Positions 1 to 8,382 of a stretch of DNA of 64,000 nt are shown piece after piece. Under the pieces are notes generated by a model, which saw nothing but the letters and a program-made list of their open reading frames with translations, did no database searches and was not told the DNA's origin. Each line of letters begins with the position of its first letter. Positions within the stretch are counted from its first letter, which is position 1. The position numbers and the translations under genes were made by a program. Location: NCBI GenBank assembly GCA_017792425.1, contig CP051233.1, forward strand, positions 1,336,402-1,400,401. Reading direction: 5' to 3'. Source of the DNA: Thalassovita sp. (GTDB lineage: Bacteria; Pseudomonadota; Alphaproteobacteria; Rhodobacterales; Rhodobacteraceae).

Positions 1-1
1 T

Positions 2-994
2 TCACACACCGGCGCCGGGGGCAGTACATCCTATCAGCGGATGGTGGCGGCTGGGTTCGATTTCTCGGGCAGCTGGCGCTCGGGCGAAAATATCGGGTAC
101 CAGAGCATTCGGGGCGAAGCAGGGTATTTCGACGATGTCGAGGATATTCACGATCGCCTGATGGACAGCACCGGGCATCGCTGGAACCTGCTGAATCCCG
201 ATTATGAATACGTCGGTCTGGGGATCGAGATCGGCGTGATCAACGGCCTGACCATCGTTATGGTCACCCAGAATTTCGCCGATACCAGCGGGTCCGTTTT
301 GCTGGACCCCTACGGCGACGGGTCCGGCAGCAGCGGCGGTGGCGCAGAGCTTCCGTTGGTTCTGACCGGGGATGGTGGGCATAACGTGCTGACCGGAGGC
401 GCGCTGGATGACGTGATCCGGGGCAAATCAGGCCGCGACACCCTGACAGGTCTGGATGGGCAGGACACGCTGAAGGGTGGCGGCTGGTCGGACGCGCTGG
501 ACGGCGGAGCCGACAACGACAAGCTGTTCGGCGGCAGCGGCTATGACACGATTTCCGGCGGGTCGGGCAACGACAAGCTGGTCGGCGGCCGGGGCAAGGA
601 CGTGATGTCGGGCGGATCGGGCAATGACACCCTGAGTGGCGGCGAACACAGCGACATCCTGACCGGGGGCGCGGGCAACGACACCTTCGTGTTCACCGAT
701 GCCGATCACAGCCGGACAACCGCGCATCGTGACGTGATCACCGATTTCGACACCGTCACCGACCGGATCAAGCTGAGCGGCGTAGACGCAAATGATCTGG
801 CGTCCGGCGATCAGGCGTTTGATTTCATTGGCACGGCCGCGTTCAGCGGCACCGCCGGAGAGCTGCGATACCAAGCGGTCAACAGCGGGGCGGACAGGGA
901 AATCCAGGGCGATACCGACGGCGATGGCGTGGCCGACTTCCTGATCCTTCTGAACGGGCAAGTGACGCTGAGCGCGGGTGATTTCCTGCTGTGA
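2..994 (+). CDS. CAP-domain / RTX-repeat secreted protein, 5' truncated
   Basis: The reading frame is open from base 2, so the start lies outside the window. The visible first ~85 residues carry the end of a CAP (SCP/PR-1-like) domain: SGENIGYQ, then a GHRWNLLNP...VGLGIEIG stretch typical of the CAP core. Residues ~122-230 are about twelve RTX nonapeptides (GGSGNDTLS, GGAGNDTFV and similar) that bind calcium. The C-terminus (DVITDFD... and TDGDGVADF...LSAGDFLL) resembles the tails of type I secreted proteins. It is probably exported in one step by a type I system and folds outside the cell with calcium. No ABC exporter is visible nearby. The target of the CAP domain cannot be told from sequence. 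Confidence 0.85.
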   Translation, partial: SHTGAGGSTSYQRMVAAGFDFSGSWRSGENIGYQSIRGEAGYFDDVEDIHDRLMDSTGHRWNLLNPDYEYVGLGIEIGVINGLTIVMVTQNFADTSGSVLLDPYGDGSGSSGGGAELPLVLTGDGGHNVLTGGALDDVIRGKSGRDTLTGLDGQDTLKGGGWSDALDGGADNDKLFGGSGYDTISGGSGNDKLVGGRGKDVMSGGSGNDTLSGGEHSDILTGGAGNDTFVFTDADHSRTTAHRDVITDFDTVTDRIKLSGVDANDLASGDQAFDFIGTAAFSGTAGELRYQAVNSGADREIQGDTDGDGVADFLILLNGQVTLSAGDFLL

Positions 995-1120
995 CGGCCC
1001 CGGTGGCGGGGCTGGTGTCCAACCGGCCCCGGCCTGCGGCCCCGGTGTGCTTTTCCGCTGGTGACAGGCTGGAAAAAATCGGCTAGTCACGGGGGACAAG
1101 TCTATCCAAGGAACGCGAAA

Positions 1121-1255
1121 ATGGCAGCACACAAGCACGGCGAAATGGACACCACGGTTCAGGAAAACACCTTCAACGGGTTCATCAAATTCGTGAACTG
1201 GTCGGTCGTCGTGATCATCGCCGTCCTGATTTTCATGGCGCTGGTCAACAGCTAA
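1121..1255 (+). CDS. aa3-type cytochrome c oxidase subunit IV
   Basis: A 44-residue protein starting MAAHKHGEMDT with one hydrophobic helix (WSVVVIIAVLIFMALV) near the C-terminus. Size, the short His-rich polar head and the single membrane segment match the small bacterial aa3 oxidase subunit IV family of Rhodobacter and Paracoccus, which packs against the catalytic core in the inner membrane. An upstream in-frame ATG at 1061 would add 20 residues, but the ATG at 1121 gives the usual family length. No other oxidase subunit gene is adjacent, so this subunit is encoded apart from the core subunits. Confidence 0.85.
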   Translation: MAAHKHGEMDTTVQENTFNGFIKFVNWSVVVIIAVLIFMALVNS

Positions 1256-1278
1256 GCGTCCTGACAGGGAAAATCCCC

Positions 1279-1926
1279 ATGCGTAAATGGTTTCTGGTGA
1301 TGGCGGCTGTCGGTTTGACAGCCGGCTGCGCGGTCAAGCATGACCCGCCTGTCACCGATGCCCAGATCGCGACCGCGACCTACCGGCATCCCGCCCCGCC
1401 CGAGTTGACGCTGTACACGATGATCAACAACCAGAACGGTTCTGGTGCGCATTCGTCGCTGATGATCAACGCCAGCCAAAGGGTGATTTTTGACCCGGCG
1501 GGTTCTTTCCGCGACAAGGCGATCATCGCGCGCAATGACGTGGTTTACGGCGTCACCCCGTATGTCGAGGACGTCTATACCCGGTTCCATGCGCGCAAGA
1601 CCTATCACGTTGTGATCCAGCGGATGCAGGTCAGCCCGGAAGTGGCGGAACAGGCGCTGCAACTGGCGCTTGGCATGGGCGAGGTTGGCGACGGGCAATG
1701 TGCGGCTTCGACTTCTCGGATCCTGAGCCAGTTGCCGGGCGTGAGCGTTTCCCCGACGATGTTCCCCAACAAGCTGATGGAACAGTTCGGGCAGGCGCCG
1801 TTGCTAAGCACCCAGAGCCTGTACGAATACGACGACGAGGACCGGTTCAAGGCGCTGCGCGAATACGATCCGCAGAAGGCGCAGGAAAGCTTTGCCCGGC
1901 TGAAAGAGCGCAAGAAGGCCGAGTGA
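1279..1926 (+). CDS. lipoprotein, possible permuted papain-like (NlpC/P60-type) hydrolase
   Basis: 215 residues. The N-terminus MRKWFLVMAAVGLTAGC is a lipoprotein signal with lipobox LTAGC and acylated Cys17. A conserved-looking GAHSSLMI segment (His58) precedes GQCAASTSRIL (Cys141). His before Cys, with a Cys at the start of a helix, is the order seen in circularly permuted NlpC/P60 enzymes (YaeF/YiiX and LRAT-like), which cleave amide or ester bonds. The C-terminal 40 residues are charged and probably helical. The gene follows the oxidase subunit IV gene by 23 bases. The enzyme assignment is inference from motif order; lipoprotein status is clear. Confidence 0.6.
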   Translation: MRKWFLVMAAVGLTAGCAVKHDPPVTDAQIATATYRHPAPPELTLYTMINNQNGSGAHSSLMINASQRVIFDPAGSFRDKAIIARNDVVYGVTPYVEDVYTRFHARKTYHVVIQRMQVSPEVAEQALQLALGMGEVGDGQCAASTSRILSQLPGVSVSPTMFPNKLMEQFGQAPLLSTQSLYEYDDEDRFKALREYDPQKAQESFARLKERKKAE

Positions 1927-1942
1927 GCCAACCGACAGGCGG

Positions 1943-2275
1943 TCAGCCCAGTAGGTACATCGATCCATAGAGGCTGGCCGCGCCGCAGAAGATTGCGGCC
2001 AGCACGTTCTTCCCGAAATATCCCACGGCAACCGTGACCACCGCCGCGATCAGGCGGGGGGCGTCGGGCTGACCGCCGGTGGCGGCAGGCCACATCACGG
2101 CAGGTGCGACAAGGCCGGGCAGAATGGCCACGGCGGTATAGCGCAGGTGACGCAGGATCCATTCGGGCAGGGGCCGGTCACCGATGATGCCGGTAAACAC
2201 GAAGCGCATGCCGAAACTGCCCAGCCCCAGCCCGATGATGACGATCCATATGGTGGTGGTGTCGATCTGGGTCAT
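1943..2275 (-). CDS. azlD: AzlD family branched-chain amino acid transport protein
   Basis: 110 residues, nearly all hydrophobic, with three to four membrane segments and the family-typical G-FGMRF near the start (GLGSFGMRFVF). AzlD is the small partner of AzlC; together they form a two-protein branched-chain amino acid exporter in the inner membrane. The start ATG at 2275 overlaps the stop of azlC by four bases (ATGA), so the two are translationally coupled. A longer upstream reading of this frame enters azlC and is not coding. Confidence 0.88.
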   Translation of the reverse strand: MTQIDTTTIWIVIIGLGLGSFGMRFVFTGIIGDRPLPEWILRHLRYTAVAILPGLVAPAVMWPAATGGQPDAPRLIAAVVTVAVGYFGKNVLAAIFCGAASLYGSMYLLG

Positions 2276-2988
2276 GCCGCGCCGCCTTTCCGGGTGGTCC
2301 ACAGTTCCACTTGGGCCCCGGTGATCATGCCGCCGACCCCGGCCACCAACAGGCCCATGTTGTAAGGCAGGAAGGCGAAACCCAATGCCAGCGCGACCGA
2401 GACCAGCGCGGCGGCGCGGTGGGCGGTGGTGTGCAGCATCGGCGCGATCAGGGCCAGAAAGGTGATCGGCACGGCGAAATCCAGTGCCAGTTCCGGCGGG
2501 ATCGCCGATCCGATCAGCGCCCCGGCCAGCGTCGCCACGTACCACATCGGGCAGACCGGGGTGACCACGCCAAAGAAATAGGCCAGTTTCTGCCCCAGCG
2601 TCCAGCCAGGGTTCTTTTCATAGGCGATGATCGAGGTGGCATAGCTTTGGTCCACGGTGAAATAGGCCGCCACAGCCCTTTGCCAAAGCGGCGCCGCGCC
2701 GATATGCGGGGTCAGCGAAGCCGAGTACATCGCCATCCGCAGGTTCACCGCCAGCGAAGAGGCCAGCACGATCAGCGTCGGTGCGTCCTCTTTCATTAGC
2801 TGGATGGCGGTGAACTGGGCTGCCCCGGCGATCACCACGATTGAAAACGACAGGGTTTCCAGCACGTTCAGCCCAGCCTCGGTTGCGACGACGCCGAACA
2901 GCAGGCCGAAGGGGATGATCACCAGCAGGAACGGCAGACCGTCGCGGACGCCTTTCCAGTAGGTAGGACGGATGGAGGGGCTGGGCAT
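2272..2988 (-). CDS. azlC: AzlC family ABC-independent amino acid exporter subunit
   Basis: 238 residues from MPSPSIRPTYWKG. Features of AzlC are GLPFLLVIIPFGLLFG at the start, GAAQFTAIQLM, the NLRMAMYSASL motif and several later membrane helices. It is predicted to export branched-chain amino acids with AzlD, whose gene it overlaps by four bases. The start at 2988 fits homologue N-termini; an in-frame ATG at 3051 would add 21 residues without family character. It reads away from the membrane-protein gene upstream and has about 90 bases of its own leader. Confidence 0.9.
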   Translation of the reverse strand: MPSPSIRPTYWKGVRDGLPFLLVIIPFGLLFGVVATEAGLNVLETLSFSIVVIAGAAQFTAIQLMKEDAPTLIVLASSLAVNLRMAMYSASLTPHIGAAPLWQRAVAAYFTVDQSYATSIIAYEKNPGWTLGQKLAYFFGVVTPVCPMWYVATLAGALIGSAIPPELALDFAVPITFLALIAPMLHTTAHRAAALVSVALALGFAFLPYNMGLLVAGVGGMITGAQVELWTTRKGGAA

Positions 2989-3078
2989 GAGGAACCTGAA
3001 ATTGGACAACAGGTAAAACCCGTACCCGCGATTGGTCGGTAGCGCAACCAAAAAGGGTCAGTCTTAGTGACCTTATGC

Positions 3079-4098
3079 TTAGTCAAACATCCCGGTGACG
3101 CGGCCCAGCAGCATGAAGGCGCGCGAGGTCCGGGTGTCGGACAGGTCCGCGATTTCGCTGTCAGTGGCGTTTTCTGCGAACTCGGCCAGCATCTTGTCAA
3201 ACCGGCGCAGGAAATGGTGTGCGGTGTCGCGGAAAATCGGATCCTGCTTCATCCGTCCGGCTGCCAGCGCCAGCGAGGACCGGTCCCGAATCCCCCCAAG
3301 GGCCGCGATCTGGCGTCCACGTTCACCGGTGGCGAAGCGGCGCCACAGTTCAATCCGGGCGCGGTCGGGGCGCAGGTCGTCCATGTAGATGCCATCCTGG
3401 CTGAGCAGGGTCAGGATGTCCTGGCTGGCCTGGATCAGTTGCGATGCCTGCCGGTCCTTGAGCGCCTTGCGCAGGGCGGCGAATCCCTCCTCGTCCTCTG
3501 CGGTTTCGGGGAAGTTCAGGGCGCGAATGAAATCGCTACGCTCCAGCGGCGGGGCCATGTCCTCTATCGGGGTGCCGAGGGGAAGCGGGGCCTGGTCCTC
3601 GGGCTTGTCCTTGTCCTCGGGTTTCGGGGCGGGGCGCAGCAGGTCGGCGGTGCGGTCCCGGTCGCGAGTCGAGGTGAACTTGGCCAGCGCGATTTCCGTC
3701 TTTTTCTGCGCATCGGCGATTTCGGACAGCTTGCGGGCGATGGTGGTGTCGCCATTTGTCTGCCGTCCCTGCGCCTGCGCCAGGTAGGACTTGCGCATGG
3801 CGTCTATTGCAGCCTGAAGGCGTGCGCTTTCTTCGCGCATGATACGGGACGACCGGGTGGCCGTGGCCGCGACCCAGATCATCGCCACCGGCAGGAAGAT
3901 CACCAGCAGCGTCATCATGAACCGCAGCGCCTGATCTCCGGTGGTGGCAGAGCCGAGCAGGAGGAAGAACACGCCCGCCCCCAGCAGCCACAGCACGCTG
4001 AGGACCAGGGCCGTCAATTCGACACCAGTGATGCGCCCGCTGGACGGGCGATCATACAGCCCCAACGGCGTGGAGCGGCTTTCTTCCTTGTCGGCCAT
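3079..4098 (-). CDS. conserved membrane protein of unknown function
   Basis: 339 residues. Two strong membrane helices lie near the N-terminus (GVELTALVLSVLWLLGAGVFFLLL and FMMTLLVIFLPVAMIWVAA). They are followed by a helical, probably coiled-coil segment (SRIMREESARLQAAIDAMRKSYLAQ), a Pro/Asp/Lys-rich linker (PAPKPEDKDKPEDQAP) and a C-terminal soluble helical domain. The layout suggests an inner-membrane anchor with a cytoplasmic domain. I recognise it only as a protein type seen in Rhodobacterales without known role. It sits 19 bases downstream of greA on the same strand and may be co-transcribed with it. Confidence 0.7.
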   Translation of the reverse strand: MADKEESRSTPLGLYDRPSSGRITGVELTALVLSVLWLLGAGVFFLLLGSATTGDQALRFMMTLLVIFLPVAMIWVAATATRSSRIMREESARLQAAIDAMRKSYLAQAQGRQTNGDTTIARKLSEIADAQKKTEIALAKFTSTRDRDRTADLLRPAPKPEDKDKPEDQAPLPLGTPIEDMAPPLERSDFIRALNFPETAEDEEGFAALRKALKDRQASQLIQASQDILTLLSQDGIYMDDLRPDRARIELWRRFATGERGRQIAALGGIRDRSSLALAAGRMKQDPIFRDTAHHFLRRFDKMLAEFAENATDSEIADLSDTRTSRAFMLLGRVTGMFD

Positions 4099-4117
4099 CG
4101 TCGCGGACTGCCTGTGG

Positions 4118-4588
4118 TCAGATGAACTGAATCTTCAGCACTTCGTAGGATTTCTCTCCGCCGGGGGTGCGGACCTCGACACTGTCGCCTTCGTCCTTGC
4201 CGATCAGGGCGCGGGCGATGGGGGATTTGATGTTCAGCAGGCCTCGTTCGATGTTGGCCTCGTGTTCGCCAACAATCTGCCAGGTCTTTTCTTCGTCGGT
4301 GTCCTCGTCGACGAGGGTCACGGTGGCGCCGAACTTGATGGTGCCGGACATCGAGGTCGGGTCGATCACCTCGGCCAGGGAAATGATGCCTTCAAGCTCT
4401 TTGATGCGGCCCTCGATGAAGGACTGCTTTTCGCGGGCAGAGTGGTATTCGGCGTTTTCCGAGAGGTCGCCCAGTTCGCGCGCCTCGGCGATGGCCTGGA
4501 TGATGGCCGGGCGTTCCACGGACTTCAGGTGCTTCAGCTCTGCTTCAAGCGCGGTGTGGCCCGCGCGGGTCATCGGTATCTTTTCCAT
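4118..4588 (-). CDS. greA: transcription elongation factor GreA
   Basis: 156 residues, the normal GreA length. The N-terminal coiled coil has the hallmark ARELGDLSENAEYHSAREKQ with the acidic tip that enters the RNA polymerase secondary channel. The C-terminal FKBP-like domain ends VRTPGGEKSYEVLKIQFI. GreA stimulates transcript cleavage in backtracked elongation complexes. The start MEKIPMT is chosen because GGAAAAGG lies just upstream and homologues start there; the longer frame extends into non-coding leader. Confidence 0.97.
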   Translation of the reverse strand: MEKIPMTRAGHTALEAELKHLKSVERPAIIQAIAEARELGDLSENAEYHSAREKQSFIEGRIKELEGIISLAEVIDPTSMSGTIKFGATVTLVDEDTDEEKTWQIVGEHEANIERGLLNIKSPIARALIGKDEGDSVEVRTPGGEKSYEVLKIQFI

Positions 4589-4891
4589 AGGCCTTTTCCA
4601 CGAAAGGTGCGGCGGGCGTTGGACGCCCGCCGCATCGGTGTTCTTTGGTTCGGGATTATCTGACCCGAAGCCTTGGCACAATGCAAGACATGCCGACGTG
4701 GGCGCAGGTTTCGGTGCATTCTGGCCCGTGCGCGGGGAATTGGCTGCAAGTGTCGTAAATCTGGGGTCGAATCGTCTGACGCCCCGTGCTTTCCCGTCGT
4801 TTTACGCTGTGTTTGCATTGACGGGTGATGCTGCAGCGCGGTAACCACTGGCGAAATAAAGTTACGCGCGTGATCCAAAGGAGGGCCACCC
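4589..4891. other. divergent intergenic region greA / ETF-QO
   Basis: About 300 bases without a gene, holding the promoters and leaders of two divergent genes. A strong ribosome binding site (AAAGGAGG, 4877-4884) precedes the ETF-QO start. A TTGGCAC stretch near 4674 recalls half of a sigma-54 promoter, but the second element is missing. I see no other clear site, repeat or small gene. Confidence 0.5.
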
Positions 4892-6538
4892 ATGTCGGAA
4901 ATCGAACGGGAAGCGATGGAATATGACGTTGTGATCGTCGGGGCGGGCCCTGCGGGCCTGTCGGCGGCCATCCGTCTGAAACAGCTGGACGCCGATCTGA
5001 GCGTCGTGGTTCTGGAGAAGGGCTCGGAAGTGGGGGCGCATATCCTGTCGGGCGCGGTGCTGGACCCCTGCGGGCTGGATGCGCTGATCCCCGACTGGAA
5101 GGAAAAGGGCGCGCCGCTGAACACCCCGGTGACGGCTGACAACTTCTATATGCTGGGCGAAGCCGGGGGTGTCCGCATCCCCAACTTCCCGATGCCGCCG
5201 CTGATGAATAACCACGGCAACTATATCGTGTCGATGGGCAACGTCTGCCGTTGGATGGCTGAGCAGGCCGAGGAACTGGGTGTCGAGATCTTTCCGGGCA
5301 TGGCGTGTTCGGAACTGGTTTATGGCGAGAACGGCGAAGTGAAGGGCGTTGTCGCGGGCGTCTTTGGCCTGGAAGCGGACGGGTCGTATGGTCCGAACAC
5401 CGAGCCGGGGATGGAACTGCACGGCAAGTACGTGTTCATTTCCGAAGGCGTGCGTGGATCGCTGGCCAAGGAACTGATCGCGAAATACGACCTGAGCGCC
5501 GGGAAGGAGCCGCAGAAATTCGGCATCGGCATGAAGGAAATCTGGGAAATCGACCCGGCCAAGCACAAGCAGGGCACCGTGACCCACACGATGGGCTGGC
5601 CGCTGGGCGGCAACGCGGGCGGCGGGTCGTTCATCTATCACCTGGAGAACAACCAAGTTTACGTCGGATTTGTGGTGCACCTGAACTACAAGAACCCGCA
5701 CCTGTTCCCCTACATGGAATTCCAGCGTTTCAAGCACCATCCGATGGTGGCGGAACTGCTGAAGGGCGGCAAACGCGTGGCCTATGGCGCCCGTGCGATT
5801 TCCGAGGGCGGCTATCAGTCGATGCCGAAGATGGTGATGCCGGGGGCGGCGCTGCTGGGCTGCTCGGTCGGTATGGTCAACGTGCCGCGCATCAAGGGCA
5901 ACCACAACGCGATGCTGTCGGGCAAGGCCGCGGCCGAGGCGGCGTATAAGGCGATTCAGGATGGGCGTTCGGGCGACGAGCTGACCGCCTATGAAACCGA
6001 GGTGCGCACCGGCGCCATCGGCAAGGATCTGAAGAAGGTGCGCAACGTGAAACCGATGTGGTCCAAGTGGGGCATGCTGCCCAGCCTGGCTCTGGGCGGG
6101 CTGGACATGTGGACGAACACGCTGGGCTTTTCTTTGTTCGGCACAATGAAACACGGCAAGACCGACGCTGCCGCGACCGAACCGGCGGACAAGCACAAGC
6201 CGATCGACTATCCCAAGCCGGACGGCAAGCTGTCGTTCGACCGGTTGACCAACGTATCGTTCAGCTTTACCAACCACGCCGAGGAACAGCCCTGCCATCT
6301 GCGGCTGGCCGATCCGAACGTTCCAATCAGCGTCAACCTGCCGAAATTCGACGAACCGGCGCAGCGCTATTGCCCGGCGGGTGTCTACGAGGTGCTGGAG
6401 GGTGAAAGCGGGCCGGAATTCCGCGTCAACTTCCAGAACTGCGTGCATTGCAAGACCTGTGACATCAAGGATCCCAGCCAGAACATCAACTGGGTCACTC
6501 CGCAGGGCGGCGACGGTCCCAACTATCCGAACATGTAA
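4892..6538 (+). CDS. electron transfer flavoprotein-ubiquinone oxidoreductase
   Basis: 548 residues, full family length. The N-terminal dinucleotide fold has GAGPAGLSAAIRL for FAD. The middle has the GWPLGGNAGGGSFIYH region and membrane-associated quinone domain. The C-terminus holds a 4Fe-4S ferredoxin-like part with YCPAGVYEV and CVHCKTCDIKDP, supplying the four cluster cysteines. The enzyme passes electrons from acyl-CoA and other flavin dehydrogenases, via ETF, to ubiquinone at the inner membrane. etfAB are not adjacent. It is preceded by a strong AAAGGAGG site and followed at once by a factor-independent terminator, so it is a single-gene unit. Confidence 0.96.
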   Translation: MSEIEREAMEYDVVIVGAGPAGLSAAIRLKQLDADLSVVVLEKGSEVGAHILSGAVLDPCGLDALIPDWKEKGAPLNTPVTADNFYMLGEAGGVRIPNFPMPPLMNNHGNYIVSMGNVCRWMAEQAEELGVEIFPGMACSELVYGENGEVKGVVAGVFGLEADGSYGPNTEPGMELHGKYVFISEGVRGSLAKELIAKYDLSAGKEPQKFGIGMKEIWEIDPAKHKQGTVTHTMGWPLGGNAGGGSFIYHLENNQVYVGFVVHLNYKNPHLFPYMEFQRFKHHPMVAELLKGGKRVAYGARAISEGGYQSMPKMVMPGAALLGCSVGMVNVPRIKGNHNAMLSGKAAAEAAYKAIQDGRSGDELTAYETEVRTGAIGKDLKKVRNVKPMWSKWGMLPSLALGGLDMWTNTLGFSLFGTMKHGKTDAAATEPADKHKPIDYPKPDGKLSFDRLTNVSFSFTNHAEEQPCHLRLADPNVPISVNLPKFDEPAQRYCPAGVYEVLEGESGPEFRVNFQNCVHCKTCDIKDPSQNINWVTPQGGDGPNYPNM

Positions 6539-6546
6539 GCGCAAAG

Positions 6547-6571
6547 GGCGGCCCCGGTGGCCGCCTTTTTT
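6547..6571 (+). terminator. factor-independent terminator after ETF-QO
   Basis: A perfect seven-base stem GGCGGCC/GGCCGCC with loop CCGGT is followed directly by six T residues, eight bases after the ETF-QO stop codon. Confidence 0.9.
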
Positions 6572-6675
6572 CTGTTTTTCGCCGATGTGATCGAGTTTGC
6601 CCGGGGCCGCATTGCCTTTGCCGCCCGGAACGTTAGTCTGGCGCAAAGAGGGAACATAACGCAGGCGGAGAACAT

Positions 6676-8382
6676 ATGCGTAGACGGCTTTGGGGATTGG
6701 CATTGGCGCTTGCGTTGGGCGGTGTCGCCCCGGTTCAGGCGCAGAGCCTGGCCGGAGCCTATCTGGCGGCACGCAGCGCAGGCATGTCCAGTGACTACGG
6801 CGCAGCGGCGGACTATTTCACGCGTGCGCTGGCCCGTGATCCGGCCAATGCGCACCTGCTGGAAAGCACCGCCCTGTCGTTGCTGTCGCTGGGGAAGGCC
6901 GCCCGCGCGGTGCCGGTGGCCCGCAAGATCGAAGATGACGGGCTGAAAAGCCAGATCGCCCGCATGGTGCTGATTGCGGACGAGGTGCAGGACAGCCGCT
7001 ATGACGCCTTGCTGACCCGCCTGGACGAAGAGCGCGGTATCGGCCCGCTGGTGGACGGTTTGCTGCGGGCGTGGGGACTGATGGGGGCGGGCAAGGTGTC
7101 CGCCGCGCTGGACGCGTTCGACAAAGTGGCCGAAGAACGCGGTCTGAGCGCCTTTGCACTGTATCACAAGGCGCTGGCGCTGGCGTCGGTCGGCGATTTC
7201 GAAGGGGCCGAAGCGATCTTTGCCGGAAACGCGGGCGGGCCGTTGCAGATGACCCGGCGCGGGGCGCTGACACGTATCGAAGTCCTGAGCCAACTGGAAC
7301 GCGGAGACGAGGCGAAGGCCCTGGCGGACAAGCTGCTGGGCCTGGGCATGGACCCAACCGGCAGCATTGTGCTGACGAAGCTGGAAACGGGCGAGAAACT
7401 GCCCTTCACCATGGTCCGCGACGCCCGCGACGGGGTGGCCGAGGTGTTCTATTCCGTTGCCGTGGTGCTGAGCGGTGAGGCGGGCGAGGATTACACGCTG
7501 TTGTATACCCGGATCGCGGAATTCCTGCGCCCCGGCCACGAGGACGCGATCCTGATGAGTGCCAACTTGCTGGATGCCCTTGGGCAGCATGATCTGGCCG
7601 TGGCCGCCTATAAATCCGTGCCGCAGGGTAGCCCGTCCTATTTTTCGGCGGAACTGGGCCGTGCGGACAGCCTGCGCAAGGCTGACAAGACCGACGCCGC
7701 CGTCGAAGTGCTGGAACAGCTAAGCCGCAGCCAGGGGCAAACACCGATTGTCTGGGTCACGCTGGGGGATTTGATGCGGCAGTTGAAGCGGTTCGACGAG
7801 GCGGTGAAATCCTATGACCGGGCGCTGGATCTGTATGGCTCTGACACGCCCGACCAGTGGTTCCTGTATTACGCCCGCGCGATCAGCCACGAACGCCTGT
7901 CGCAATGGCCCGAGGCAGAAGCCGATTTCCGCAAGGCGCTGGAGCTGAGTCCGGGGCAGCCGAACGTACTGAATTATCTGGGCTATTCGCTGGTCGAGCA
8001 GCAGATCAAGCTGGACGAGGCGCTGGCGATGATCGAACAGGCGGTCGCCGCGCAGCCCGACAGCGGGTATATCGTCGATTCCCTTGGCTGGGTGCTATAC
8101 CGGCTGGGCCGCTATGACGAAGCGGTGGGCCACATGGAGCGCGCCGCCGAACTGATGCCGGTGGATCCGGTGGTGAATGACCATCTGGGCGATGTGCTGT
8201 GGGCCGTGGGCCGCAAGCGCGAGGCGGAATTCCAGTGGCGGCGGGCGTTGTCGTTCGCGACGGACCAGCCTTCGGACGACGTGAAGCCGGACCGTATCCG
8301 CCGCAAGCTGGAGGTGGGTTTGGACACGGTTCTGGCCGAGGAAGGCGCCCCGCCGTTGAAGGTGGCGAATGGCGACCACTGA
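6676..8382 (+). CDS. exported tetratricopeptide-repeat protein
   Basis: 568 residues. A signal peptide (MRRRLWGLALALALGG...VQAQS) is followed by TPR helices throughout, clearest at YFTRALARDPANAHLLESTAL, FDEAVKSYDRALDLYG, FRKALELSPGQPNVLNYLGYSLVEQ and AVGHMERAAELMPVDPVVNDHLGDVLW. It is probably periplasmic or attached at the membrane and acts as a protein-interaction scaffold; the partner is unknown. The stop overlaps the ispE start by 14 bases, so the two are coupled in translation. The TPR-ispE pairing is inferred to be an operon. GGAG lies seven bases before the start. Confidence 0.85.
   Translation: MRRRLWGLALALALGGVAPVQAQSLAGAYLAARSAGMSSDYGAAADYFTRALARDPANAHLLESTALSLLSLGKAARAVPVARKIEDDGLKSQIARMVLIADEVQDSRYDALLTRLDEERGIGPLVDGLLRAWGLMGAGKVSAALDAFDKVAEERGLSAFALYHKALALASVGDFEGAEAIFAGNAGGPLQMTRRGALTRIEVLSQLERGDEAKALADKLLGLGMDPTGSIVLTKLETGEKLPFTMVRDARDGVAEVFYSVAVVLSGEAGEDYTLLYTRIAEFLRPGHEDAILMSANLLDALGQHDLAVAAYKSVPQGSPSYFSAELGRADSLRKADKTDAAVEVLEQLSRSQGQTPIVWVTLGDLMRQLKRFDEAVKSYDRALDLYGSDTPDQWFLYYARAISHERLSQWPEAEADFRKALELSPGQPNVLNYLGYSLVEQQIKLDEALAMIEQAVAAQPDSGYIVDSLGWVLYRLGRYDEAVGHMERAAELMPVDPVVNDHLGDVLWAVGRKREAEFQWRRALSFATDQPSDDVKPDRIRRKLEVGLDTVLAEEGAPPLKVANGDH

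Noticed and set aside
4672..4690. TTGGCAC resembling a sigma-54 -24 element
   Set aside because: The -12 TTGC element is not at the required spacing.
4862..6772. Open frame of 636 codons antisense to ETF-QO
   Set aside because: It mirrors the codon bias of the real gene on the other strand, is rich in His/Arg/Gln and has no motif or ribosome site.
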